A DNA stretch of 29,064 bases from CAYSLC01 sp964431545 (GTDB lineage: Bacteria > Desulfobacterota > Desulfobacteria > Desulfobacterales > JAABSP01), in assembly GCA_964431545.1 (NCBI GenBank), contig CAYSLC010000043.1, forward strand, positions 1 through 29,064, read 5' to 3'. Within the stretch, counting starts at the first letter, position 1. Each line of letters starts with the position of its first letter. The translations under genes were made by a program, and so were the position numbers. Below are positions 7,643 to 15,539 of this stretch, in pieces. Below the pieces are notes generated by a model. It saw only the letters and a program-made list of their open reading frames with translations, was not told the DNA's origin and did not search any database.

Positions 7643-9001
7643 TCAGCCCTTGATGTTCCGGAAGACGTCGTAGCCGAGCAACACCCCGAGGGCGCGCATC
7701 ACCTGGTTGTCCTCCCGGAGTCCCTCCAGGTCGAGGGGGCCGTACCGGTTCCGGGTCCGGCGACGGCTCTTGTTTCCCGGCTTCTCTCCGGAGTCCTCCG
7801 ACTCGGACGCCGCCCCTTCCCCTTCCGGCTCCGCCTCCAGGTGGTTTTTCAGATCCTTCTCCTTGAGAAGCGGCTCCGCTTCGGCCGCCTCGTCCGCGTA
7901 CCGCTGCTTCACCTCGATGTCCGGTTCGATGCCCTGGGCCTGGATCGAACGACCGTCGGGGGTGTAGTACCGGGCGATGGTGAACTTGAGCCCGTACCCT
8001 TCATCGAGGCTCGCCACCGTCTGGACCGACCCCTTGCCGAAGGAGGCGGTGCCGAGGATGATCCCCCGCTTGTGGTCCTGGATGGCCCCGGCGACGATCT
8101 CCGAGGCGCTGGCGCTGCCGCCGTTGATGAGCACCACCATGGGAAAATCGTGGCGCCGCCGGTCCCGACGCGCCTCGAAGACCTCATTGTACCGGCGGAT
8201 CCGCCCCTTCATGGAGACGATGGCGCCCTCGTCCAAAAAGACGTCCGAGACCAGGACCGCCTGGTCCAGGAGACCGCCGGGGTTGTCCCGCAAATCGAGG
8301 ATCAGCCCCTTGAGGGGGCCGGAGGTGGATTCCAGGTCCGCCAGGGCCGCCTTGAGGTCCTCGGTGGTGTTCTCCTGGAAGTTGGTGATGCGGATGTACC
8401 CGTACCCCGGCTTCAGGGCCAGGTGGCGGACGCTCTCGATGGGGATGATGTCCCGGACCAGTTCGAATTCGATGGGTTCGGACTCCCCCTCCCGGACGAC
8501 GGTGATGGTCACCGGCTCCCCCTTGGGGCCCCGCATCTTCTTGACCGCCTCCCAGAGCATCATCTCCTTGGTCGACTCCCCGTCCACCTCGGTGATGATG
8601 TCCCCGGCGTCGACCCCCGCCTCGTAGGCCGGGGTCCCCTCGATGGGGGAGATCACCGTCAAGGCGCCCTTCCGCATGGTGATGACGATGCCGATACCGC
8701 CGAACTCCCCCTTGGTGTCGATCCGGAGTTCCTCGTGGGCCTCGGGCGGCAGGAGCTGGGAGTGGGGGTCGAGGCTGTGGACCATCCCCTCGATGGCATT
8801 GTCGATCATCTCCCGTGTGTCCACCTCCTCCACGTAGTGTTCCTCCAGCAGGTCGATCACGTCGGAAAAGCGCTTCAGGCCCCTGTAGGTCTCCGCCTCC
8901 CCAGCCGAAAGGCTCCGAACCGCCCCGGCGGCGAGGATGGCCAGAACGACGGCCGGGACGACGGCGGGCCACGGTTTGACAGTTCCTCTGATCTTTTTCA
9001 C
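7643..9001 (-). CDS. S41 carboxyl-terminal processing protease, upstream copy
   Basis: This is a 452-residue paralogue of the neighbouring ctpA. It has the same layout: an N-terminal hydrophobic segment, a PDZ domain, an S41 core with S298, K323 and Q327, a charged linker and the conserved GPLDLEGL and DNQVMRAL end. A GTG start at 9001 is preferred because GAAGGAG lies 8 nt upstream; a longer frame beginning with ATG at 9034 overlaps the envC stop and has no such site. It starts 14 nt after envC, so it is the last cotranscribed member of the division cluster. Both copies keep the catalytic dyad, so both look active. They differ mostly in the N-terminal helices, the substrate-side strands near 265-290 and the linker. 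Confidence 0.95.
   Translation of the reverse strand: MKKIRGTVKPWPAVVPAVVLAILAAGAVRSLSAGEAETYRGLKRFSDVIDLLEEHYVEEVDTREMIDNAIEGMVHSLDPHSQLLPPEAHEELRIDTKGEFGGIGIVITMRKGALTVISPIEGTPAYEAGVDAGDIITEVDGESTKEMMLWEAVKKMRGPKGEPVTITVVREGESEPIEFELVRDIIPIESVRHLALKPGYGYIRITNFQENTTEDLKAALADLESTSGPLKGLILDLRDNPGGLLDQAVLVSDVFLDEGAIVSMKGRIRRYNEVFEARRDRRRHDFPMVVLINGGSASASEIVAGAIQDHKRGIILGTASFGKGSVQTVASLDEGYGLKFTIARYYTPDGRSIQAQGIEPDIEVKQRYADEAAEAEPLLKEKDLKNHLEAEPEGEGAASESEDSGEKPGNKSRRRTRNRYGPLDLEGLREDNQVMRALGVLLGYDVFRNIKG
8341..8613 (-). repeat. 273-bp identical block shared with 6748-7020
   Basis: This is the partner of the block at 6748-7020, with no mismatch found on reading. Identity at silent sites inside the block, against clear divergence outside it, suggests recent gene conversion and not selection alone. 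Confidence 0.95.
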
Positions 9002-9015
9002 GTTAGAGACTCCTT

Positions 9016-10215
9016 CTACCCTGTTTGCAGCCATTTCATGGGATCCACCGACTTGCCGTGGTGGCGGATCTCGAAGTGGAGCACCGCCCCCTTGAGGGAG
9101 TCGGTGTCCCCGACGGTGGCGATGGCCTCCCCGGTGTCGACCACGTCCCCTTTGCGCTTGTAGACCTTGTCCGCGTGGGCGTAGAGCGTATAGTAGCTCT
9201 CTCCGTGGTCGATGATGAGCATGTTTCCGTACCCTTTGAACCAGTCCGAATAGATCACTTTTCCGGGACGCACCGCGCGGATGGCCCGGCCCAGAGGGGC
9301 CTGGATGTCGATGCCGTTCTGGAAATTGACCACGTCGAGTTCGGTGTTCTCATGGGGTCCGAAAAACGAGATGATCTTGCCCTTGACCGGCAGTTTGAGC
9401 CGTCCCTTGAAGGCGGTGAAGGGGGCGGAATCGTCCCCGGCGGCCGCCGCCCGGACCTCGGGGATCTCCGCCGCCATGTCGGCGATCTTCCGGTCGAGGG
9501 ACTTTGCGGCGGACTTCATGGCGTCGATGTGGGCCCGGGCCAACGCCTTTTTTTTGCGGATGGCGGCCAGAAGCGACCTCCGGGTCCGTTTCCGCTCGTC
9601 CAGCTCCGCCACCTGGGCCGCGCAGGAGCGTTCCAGCTCGGCTTTTTCCGCTTTTTTCGAGGTCAGGGTCCGCCGGGTCTCGAGGAGATCCGCCCGGTTC
9701 TCCTCTAACCGGGCGAGGTTCCGCCGGTCCTGGGACAGGATCCGCTCAAGGGCCGTCTTCCGCCGGATGAAATCGTTGATGGAGTCCGCGGAGGCGAGAA
9801 AATCGTATTTCCCAAGGGAGTTGAGTTTGTAGAGGGCCCGCATCCGGCGCCCCGCGTGGGCCTCCCCCGCCTCGATCCGCTCCTCGAGTTCCCCGGTGCG
9901 GGAACGGCACTGCTCGATCTTTCGATCCAGGGCGGCCATCTCCGATTCCAGCCGGTCCACGGCCCGCTTGGCCTCCGCCAGCTCCCGCTCCGCCGTCCGG
10001 AGCTTTGCGATCACCGTGTTCTCCCGTTCGGCGAACCGGTCCAGGCGTCTTTTTTCCGCCTTGATCTTCCGCTGAATGGCCGCCTTTTCCCGGCGGACGC
10101 GGTCCACGTCGCCGTCGGCCTGGCCCGGGGCGGAACCGGCCGTCCCCAGGACGATCAGAACCGCGGCGCCGAGGATCTGAAAAACTGTCCGAGTGTGATG
10201 AAGCATCCCAACCAT
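9016..10215 (-). CDS. envC: Murein hydrolase activator EnvC (LytM/M23 fold)
   Basis: This 399-residue protein has a signal peptide (about 9-33), two coiled-coil arms (about 35-125 and 150-250) separated by a short globular stretch, and a C-terminal LytM domain (about 275-398). The M23 zinc and catalytic set is incomplete. The first His of HxxxD is Q299 in FQNGIDI, and the first His of HxH is V378 in VLHFEIR, while D303, H347 and H380 remain. This is the non-catalytic pattern of EnvC, which activates amidases under FtsEX control at the septum. It overlaps the end of ftsX by 61 bp. ATG at 10206 is an alternative start. Candidate amidases are not in the window. Confidence 0.93.
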   Translation of the reverse strand: MVGMLHHTRTVFQILGAAVLIVLGTAGSAPGQADGDVDRVRREKAAIQRKIKAEKRRLDRFAERENTVIAKLRTAERELAEAKRAVDRLESEMAALDRKIEQCRSRTGELEERIEAGEAHAGRRMRALYKLNSLGKYDFLASADSINDFIRRKTALERILSQDRRNLARLEENRADLLETRRTLTSKKAEKAELERSCAAQVAELDERKRTRRSLLAAIRKKKALARAHIDAMKSAAKSLDRKIADMAAEIPEVRAAAAGDDSAPFTAFKGRLKLPVKGKIISFFGPHENTELDVVNFQNGIDIQAPLGRAIRAVRPGKVIYSDWFKGYGNMLIIDHGESYYTLYAHADKVYKRKGDVVDTGEAIATVGDTDSLKGAVLHFEIRHHGKSVDPMKWLQTG

Positions 10216-11045
10216 CCCAGTACCATCCCGGCCAGAACGATCCCCCCCTGGATCTCCGGCGGCAGAAATCGGATCTCAAGGGCGCCGATGGACAGATCCG
10301 GCGCCAGCCGGTTCATGGTGTAGGTGAAGGCCCCATAGAGGGCCAGAATTCCCAGGCCTCCCCCCAGGGCCCCCTGGAAGACCGCCTGGATGTAGAACGG
10401 CGACTTGATGAACCCTTCGGTGGCCCCCACCAGGCGCATGATGGCGATCTCGTCCCGACGGCCGTAGAGCGTCAGCCGGATGGTGTTGGCCACAAAAAAG
10501 ACGGCCGCCAGAACGAAGACGCCGCCCACCGCGGCGCCGGCCATCTGGAAGAGACGGAAGACGGCGATGAACCGCCCCAGCCATTGCCGTCCGTACTCCA
10601 CATCCTCGACGCCGGGGATGCCGGCCACGGCGCCGGCCAGGGCCTCGAACCGGTCCCACTCCCGGAAGGAGACCGACATCCGGACCTCATAGGCATCGGG
10701 CAGGGGGTTCTCCCCGAGATCCCGGATCAGACTGGCCTGGTCCCCCATCTGGGCCTGGAGCCGCTCCAGGGCCGTCTCCCGGGAAACGAAGTCTGCTCCG
10801 GCCACGCCGGGCAACCGCCGGATCCGGTCCCCGACGGCCCCGGCGGCATCCGGCGGGGTTCCGTCGGCCAGGTAGGCCATGATCCGGAGTTCCTCGGCCC
10901 AGGCGTCGAGGACGGCGGAGACGTTGAGAAAGAAGAGGGCGAAGGCGCCCACCATCAACGCCGAAAAGCCCACCGTCACCACGGTGATCCCGTTGAGGAC
11001 CGGGTTGGCCCCCATGTCCCGGACGGCCCGTCCCAGCGCCCGCAT
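10155..11045 (-). CDS. ftsX: Cell division protein FtsX (permease-like)
   Basis: This 296-residue inner-membrane protein has the FtsX layout. A short cytoplasmic N-terminus leads into TM1 (about 18-41), a periplasmic domain (about 42-165), then three closely spaced membrane segments (about 170-196, 219-245 and 265-290). With FtsE it forms the ABC-type complex that transmits ATP hydrolysis to EnvC. Its ATG overlaps the ftsE stop (TGATG), which indicates translational coupling. The last 61 bp are shared with the start of envC. Confidence 0.94.
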   Translation of the reverse strand: MRALGRAVRDMGANPVLNGITVVTVGFSALMVGAFALFFLNVSAVLDAWAEELRIMAYLADGTPPDAAGAVGDRIRRLPGVAGADFVSRETALERLQAQMGDQASLIRDLGENPLPDAYEVRMSVSFREWDRFEALAGAVAGIPGVEDVEYGRQWLGRFIAVFRLFQMAGAAVGGVFVLAAVFFVANTIRLTLYGRRDEIAIMRLVGATEGFIKSPFYIQAVFQGALGGGLGILALYGAFTYTMNRLAPDLSIGALEIRFLPPEIQGGIVLAGMVLGWLGCFITLGQFFRSSAPRF

Positions 11046-11746
11046 CAGGCCGGCAGCTTCGGGATGACGGTGGAGGTCTCCAGCCGTCCCTGATTCAGGA
11101 TCACCACCCGGCCCCCGGTCCGCCGGATCATGGCGGTGTCGTGGGTCGCCACCATCACGGTGGCCCCCCGCAGGTGAAGCTCCTTGAGCAGCCCGAAAAT
11201 AATGGCCGCCGATTCGGCGTCGAGGCTCGCGGTGGGTTCGTCGGCGAGGACGATCTTCGGATCCCCGGCGATGGCCCGGGCCACCGCCACCCGCTGCTGT
11301 TCCCCCCCGGAAAGCCCCGGCGGCAGGGCCCGGGCCTTGTCCTCCATGCCCACCATCCGCAAAAGGCTTCGGGTCTTCTTCTGGATCAGCCGCCGTTTCA
11401 TGCCCACCGCTTCCAGGACCAGGGCGATGTTCTCCTGGACCGACTTTGTGGGGATCAGATGGAAATCCTGAAAGATGATCCCGAACTTTCGCCGGAGGCC
11501 GGGGATCTGCCGGCGGGTGAGCCGGGAGAGGCTGACCCCGTCCACCACGATCTGCCCCTCGGAGGCGGCCTCGCCCAGGTAGAGGAGGCGCAGGAGGGTC
11601 GTCTTGCCGGCCCCGCTCGGCCCGCTCAAAAAGAGGAACCCCCCCGAGGGGATGTCGAGGCTGATGTCCGTCAAGGCACGCTTTGCGCCGTACCGTTTAT
11701 GGACATGGAACAGCCGGATGATCGCCCCGTCGCCGTCCCCGTTCAT
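11045..11746 (-). CDS. ftsE: Cell division ATP-binding protein FtsE
   Basis: This is a 233-residue ABC ATPase. Visible motifs are Walker A GPSGAGKT (42-49), the Q-loop in FQDFHLIPT, signature LSGGEQQR (145-152), Walker B IVLADEP and the switch His in ATHD. It drives the FtsX-EnvC pathway at the divisome. The ATG at 11746 overlaps the tolC stop by one base (TGATG). A GTG three bases earlier is also possible. Confidence 0.95.
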   Translation of the reverse strand: MNGDGDGAIIRLFHVHKRYGAKRALTDISLDIPSGGFLFLSGPSGAGKTTLLRLLYLGEAASEGQIVVDGVSLSRLTRRQIPGLRRKFGIIFQDFHLIPTKSVQENIALVLEAVGMKRRLIQKKTRSLLRMVGMEDKARALPPGLSGGEQQRVAVARAIAGDPKIVLADEPTASLDAESAAIIFGLLKELHLRGATVMVATHDTAMIRRTGGRVVILNQGRLETSTVIPKLPA

Positions 11747-13086
11747 CACTCCATGACTTCCAGGCCCATGGCCCGGAACAGGGCCGCCTTGGAGATTTCG
11801 AAGTTGTACAGGGCGTTGTAGTAGTTGGACATGGTCCGGGTGAGCAGGGTCTGGGCGTCGAGCACGTCGGTGGTGGTGGCCACCTGCTCCTTGTACCGCT
11901 GGTCGGTGATCCGGAAGTTCTCCCTCGCCTGCCGCACCGCCTTCTTCACGGCGAGGATGTTCCGCTGGGCCTCCATGGTGTTGAGGAAGGCCTGCTTCAC
12001 CTCCAGGGCCACCCGGTCCCAGGCCTTCTCCCGGCGCAGGCGGGCCTGGCGCAGACGGCTCTCCTTCTCATCGACGCCGTACCGGGTCCTGCCCCATTCC
12101 CAGAACTCCCAGGTGGCGGTGGCGGTGACGTCCCAGCTCTCGGCGTCGTCGATCCCCTCCCCGCCGTCCAGGGACGGGTCGTCCCCCCGCCGGTAGTAGT
12201 TGGCCGCCATGTCAATGTCCGGGTAGTACCCCTTCCCGGCCAGGTCCCGCTCCTTTTCGGCCTGCTCCACCTCCAGCCGGGCGATGTCGAGTTCCAGCCG
12301 GTTCGCCTCCGCCAGATCGAGGCAGAAGGCGATGTCCCGCTCGAAGGAGACCACCGCCATGGACTCGTCCAGACGGACCGGGGCGTTGATGGGCCGTCGC
12401 AACAGAATGTTGAAGTCGGATTTCGCGATCTCCACGTTGTTCCGGGCCACGATGAGTTCCTGCCGCGCGTTGGCCAGCTCCACCTGGGCCTTGAGGTAGT
12501 CGTTGTAGGGCGTCATGCCCACCTCGTGGAAGTTGCGGGCCACGTCCTGGTGGGCCGAGAGCTGCCGGACCGCCTGTTCGGCCACCCGCGTCAGCTTCAA
12601 GGTCCTCAGGATGGTGAAGAAGGCGTCCTTGGTGTCGAAGATGATGTCCTGGCGGACCACCCGGGCCCGGATCCTCGCCATGTCGAGGCCCAGCCGGGCG
12701 ATCCGGTACCGGTTGGTGAGGGCGAACCCCTTGAAGACGGGCTGGGTGACGGATCCCACCACGATGTGCTCGTCCTGGGGGGCGGTGACGCCGAACAGCG
12801 GAATGGCCGATTGCTCGTCCCGGTGCTTGTACTGGTACCGGGCTCCGAAGGTGGGCAGAAACTTGCTCCGTTCCACCCGCTTTGCGGCCCGGGCCGCCTC
12901 GGTCCCGGCCTGGGAGATCATCAGGTCGAGATTGGCGGAGATGGCCTCGTCAATGGCCCTGGGCAGGGTATAGGGGGCGGTCCCGGCGGAATTCTCCGCC
13001 GCGAGGCCGGGGACCGCCAACGGGCCGGACCCGGCGAGAAGAAAGACAAGACAGGCGAGCGGGCGGCGGAGGAAACGGTGTCTCAA
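11746..13086 (-). CDS. tolC: TolC-family outer membrane channel protein
   Basis: This 446-residue protein has a cleavable signal (about 1-29, ending near GLAA) and two outer-membrane-efflux repeats rich in long helices with regular Ala/Glu/Arg heptads, as in TolC-like trimeric channels. The start is TTG, with AGGAG 5 nt upstream; no ATG lies nearby. It is the first gene of the division block and is translationally coupled to ftsE. No inner-membrane pump or adaptor gene is adjacent, so its export partner is unknown. Confidence 0.9.
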   Translation of the reverse strand: MRHRFLRRPLACLVFLLAGSGPLAVPGLAAENSAGTAPYTLPRAIDEAISANLDLMISQAGTEAARAAKRVERSKFLPTFGARYQYKHRDEQSAIPLFGVTAPQDEHIVVGSVTQPVFKGFALTNRYRIARLGLDMARIRARVVRQDIIFDTKDAFFTILRTLKLTRVAEQAVRQLSAHQDVARNFHEVGMTPYNDYLKAQVELANARQELIVARNNVEIAKSDFNILLRRPINAPVRLDESMAVVSFERDIAFCLDLAEANRLELDIARLEVEQAEKERDLAGKGYYPDIDMAANYYRRGDDPSLDGGEGIDDAESWDVTATATWEFWEWGRTRYGVDEKESRLRQARLRREKAWDRVALEVKQAFLNTMEAQRNILAVKKAVRQARENFRITDQRYKEQVATTTDVLDAQTLLTRTMSNYYNALYNFEISKAALFRAMGLEVME

Positions 13087-13108
13087 AGGGGCTCCTGCGG
13101 TTTAGGGA

Positions 13109-13138
13109 TTGACCGGCAGCGGTCTTGTTTGGTATTGG
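13109..13138 (+). promoter_or_regulatory. Candidate promoter for the pyrE leader
   Basis: TTGACC (13109-13114) and TATTGG (13133-13138) are separated by 18 bp, upstream of the hairpin at 13184-13237. A second -10-like TATAAC lies at 13245-13250, after the hairpin, but has no good -35. Confidence 0.4.
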
Positions 13139-13183
13139 AGATCCGAGGTCAGGGAGTGCCGTCTCCGGTTTTCTCTGCTCAGA

Positions 13184-13237
13184 GCCTCCGCTGAATTCCC
13201 ATTAACAGGCTTCTTCCAGTTCAGTGGAGGCTTTTTT
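13184..13237 (+). terminator. Terminator-like hairpin in the pyrE leader (possible attenuator)
   Basis: GCCTCCGCTGAA (13184-13195) pairs with TTCAGTGGAGGC (13220-13231), 12 bp including one G-U, with a 24-nt loop and then six T (13232-13237). No plus-strand gene lies upstream for it to terminate, so control of pyrE by attenuation is the natural reading. A U-rich terminator before pyrE is known from E. coli, but the trigger here is not visible. Confidence 0.6.
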
Positions 13238-13309
13238 ATCGCATTATAACCCCAAAATCAACTCCTGCTTCACCACAACGATCCTCAAGGGCAAAGGCGC
13301 CATGATCCC

Positions 13310-13867
13310 ATGAAATCGGAACTGATCCAACTGCTGTGCGCAAAATCGTTCAAGTACACCCCGGAACCGACCTTCAGGCTCGTCTCGGGAAAGATGAGCC
13401 GGTTCTACGTCAACTGCAAACCGACGGTCCTGAGCCCCCGGGGCATGTACCTGACGGGCCACCTGGTCTTTGCGGCGGTGCGGGACCTTCCGGTGACCGC
13501 GGTGGGGGGGCTCACCTTCGGCGCGGACCCCATCGCCGTGGCCGCCGCCTTCGCGTCCGAACTCCGGGGCAGGCCCTTCAAGGCCTTTTCGGTGCGCAAG
13601 ACCCGAAAGGACCATGGCATCGTCAAGTGGATCGAGGGGGATCTTCAACCGGGGGAGCCGGTGGCCATCGTCGAGGATGTGGTCACCACCGGCGGTTCGA
13701 CCCTCAAGGCGGTGGAACGGGCGCGGTCCGAGGGGCTCACCGTGCTCAAGGTGGTCACCCTTGTGGACCGTCAGGAGGGGGGGCTCGACGCGATCCGCCG
13801 GGAGGTCCCGGAGGTTACGGCCCTGGTCACCCGGGAGGAGTTGATGCGGGCCTACGAAGGAATGTAG
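13310..13867 (+). CDS. pyrE: Orotate phosphoribosyltransferase
   Basis: PyrE transfers phosphoribose from PRPP to orotate in UMP synthesis. The 185-residue length is typical of the shorter bacterial type. The PRPP-binding motif is VAIVEDVVTTGGST (118-131), and the flexible catalytic loop is around RKTRKDHG (96-103). A three-codon frame ATG ATC CCA TGA (13302-13313) sits just before it and its stop overlaps the pyrE ATG. The 3' end overlaps convergent queD by 16 bp. Confidence 0.95.
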   Translation: MKSELIQLLCAKSFKYTPEPTFRLVSGKMSRFYVNCKPTVLSPRGMYLTGHLVFAAVRDLPVTAVGGLTFGADPIAVAAAFASELRGRPFKAFSVRKTRKDHGIVKWIEGDLQPGEPVAIVEDVVTTGGSTLKAVERARSEGLTVLKVVTLVDRQEGGLDAIRREVPEVTALVTREELMRAYEGM

Positions 13868-14229
13868 GTGGCGCAGGCGTTCTCCGACTCCCAGGCGCTC
13901 ACCCGGGCGACCCGGACCGCGGAGCCGTCCATCCGCTTCTCCAGCTCCGTGGCGATGTACCGGGCGATGTTTTCCGAGGAGGGGGGGTAGGTTTCGCAGA
14001 AGGGGGCCACCTCGTTGAGAAACTTGTGGTCCAGGGTATCCATCACCTCGGCCACATACTTCTTGAGCACGCCGAAATCCATGAGGATCCCCGCCTCCCC
14101 TTCCAGGTGCTCCCCGCCGACACAGACCTCCACCCGCCAGTTGTGGCCGTGGAGGCTCTCGCACTTCTTGGCCACCATCCGCAACTGGTGGGCCGCCGCA
14201 AAATGGGTGATGACCTTCAGTTCGAACAT
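13852..14229 (-). CDS. queD: 6-carboxy-5,6,7,8-tetrahydropterin synthase (QueD/PTPS family)
   Basis: This 125-residue member of the pyruvoyl-tetrahydropterin synthase fold makes 6-carboxytetrahydropterin from dihydroneopterin triphosphate on the queuosine path. Zinc ligands are H14, H27 and H29 (LHGHNW). Catalytic residues are C23 (KKCESLHGH) and D67-H68 (LDHKF), and the substrate-anchoring Glu lies in the C-terminal WESENACATY segment. The presence of the CxxxHGH cysteine supports QueD over eukaryote-type PTPS. Other queuosine genes are not in the window. It follows dnaJ by 67 nt on the same strand and overlaps pyrE tail to tail. Confidence 0.93.
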   Translation of the reverse strand: MFELKVITHFAAAHQLRMVAKKCESLHGHNWRVEVCVGGEHLEGEAGILMDFGVLKKYVAEVMDTLDHKFLNEVAPFCETYPPSSENIARYIATELEKRMDGSAVRVARVSAWESENACATYIPS

Positions 14230-14296
14230 GCGCCCGCCCTTTCCCAGAATCGATCCCGAATCGAAAGCTGGTGTCGCCGGCCGAAACCGCGCCGGA

Positions 14297-15415
14297 TCAT
14301 TGCCTCGCCGCCTGGGCTTGGTCCCCCTTGAAAAAGCTTTTGATCTTGCTGGAAAATTTGGCCGATTCCAGCTTCTGGAACTCCCGCAGCAGCGCCTCCT
14401 GCTTCTTGGAAAGGTTGGTGGGGGTTTTCACCAGCACCTGGATGATCTGATCCCCCTTCCGTCCGCCGCGCAGTGAGGGGATCCCCTCCCCCTTGAACCG
14501 GAAAATGTCTCCGGGCTGGGTCCCCTTGGGGACGTCCAGGGACTTCTCGCCGTTGAGGGTGGGGACCTTCACCTTGTCCCCCAGGGCCGCCTGGATGAAG
14601 GAGATGGGGATCTGGCAGATCACGTTGGTCTGGTCCCGCTCGAAAAACTCGTGGGACTCCACATGGATGAAGACGTAGAGATCCCCGGGAGGGCCGCCGT
14701 GGCCCCCCGGCTCCCCTTCGCCGGTGAGGCGCAGCCGGGAGCCGTTGTCCACGCCGGCCGGGATCTTCACCGAGACCGCCTTGGTCTTCCGGACCCTTCC
14801 GGCCCCCCGGCACTCGGTGCATGGATTGGTGATCACCTGGCCGTTGCCCCGGCAGTGGGGGCAGGTGGTTCGGACCGTGAAGAAGCCCTGGGTCCGGGAG
14901 ACCTGTCCCGATCCGCCGCACTGGCGGCAGGTCTCCGGGTAGGTCCCCTTTTCGCTGCCGCTCCCCTCGCAGGCCGAGCAGGATACGTGTTTGTCCACCT
15001 CGATCTCGGTCTCCTTGCCGAAGGCGGCCTCCAGGAAGCTCAGCTTCATGTCGTACCGGAGGTCCGCGCCCCGGTTGGCGCGACTCCTGGACCGCCTGCC
15101 GGTGCTGAACCCGAAAAAGTCCTCGAAGATGTCCCCGAAGCTGGAGAAAATGTCGTCGAATCCGCCGAAACCGGAGAATCCGGTCCCTTCCAGCCCCTGG
15201 TGGCCGTACTGGTCGTAGATGGATCTCTTCTGCTGGTCCCGGAGCACCTCGTAGGCCTCCGACGCCTCCTTGAATCGATCCTCCGCCTCTTTGTTCCCGG
15301 GGTTTCGGTCCGGATGGTACTTCATGGCGAGCTTTCGGTAGCTGGCCTTGATCTCCACGTCCGTTGCGTTGCGTTGGATGCCGAGTATTTCGTAGTAGTC
15401 CCGTTTGTTCGCCAT
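14297..15415 (-). CDS. dnaJ: Chaperone DnaJ (type I Hsp40)
   Basis: This 372-residue protein has all type I parts: a J domain with HPD at 34-36, a Gly/Phe-rich linker (about 72-105), four CxxCxGxG zinc repeats (CSACEGSG, CRQCGGSG, CPHCRGNG, CTECRGAG) and the two C-terminal substrate-binding domains. It stimulates DnaK ATPase. dnaK and grpE are not adjacent, so dnaJ is separated from its usual partners. It has its own promoter with a perfect -35. Confidence 0.97.
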   Translation of the reverse strand: MANKRDYYEILGIQRNATDVEIKASYRKLAMKYHPDRNPGNKEAEDRFKEASEAYEVLRDQQKRSIYDQYGHQGLEGTGFSGFGGFDDIFSSFGDIFEDFFGFSTGRRSRSRANRGADLRYDMKLSFLEAAFGKETEIEVDKHVSCSACEGSGSEKGTYPETCRQCGGSGQVSRTQGFFTVRTTCPHCRGNGQVITNPCTECRGAGRVRKTKAVSVKIPAGVDNGSRLRLTGEGEPGGHGGPPGDLYVFIHVESHEFFERDQTNVICQIPISFIQAALGDKVKVPTLNGEKSLDVPKGTQPGDIFRFKGEGIPSLRGGRKGDQIIQVLVKTPTNLSKKQEALLREFQKLESAKFSSKIKSFFKGDQAQAARQ

Positions 15416-15489
15416 TGGCTCTTTCAGATCCCTCTTTGCTTCAGATATTTTCGATGGTGGGTGCGGTTCGTTTCCGCCACAACGCCTTT

Positions 15490-15517
15490 AGGATAATGCA
15501 CAAATCCGGATTGTCAA
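15490..15517 (-). promoter_or_regulatory. Promoter candidate for dnaJ
   Basis: On the minus strand a perfect TTGACA (15512-15517) and TATCCT (15490-15495) are spaced 16 bp, about 75 bp upstream of the dnaJ start. It has a housekeeping-type look; no heat-shock-type or CIRCE element was seen. Confidence 0.65.
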
Positions 15518-15539
15518 CGCGGCGCCGGCTCGCCGGGGG

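Noticed and set aside
9016..9034. ATG at 9034 as start of the upstream ctpA copy
   Set aside because: It lies before the envC stop without a ribosome binding site, while GTG at 9001 has GAAGGAG at good distance and gives an N-terminus like the paralogue.
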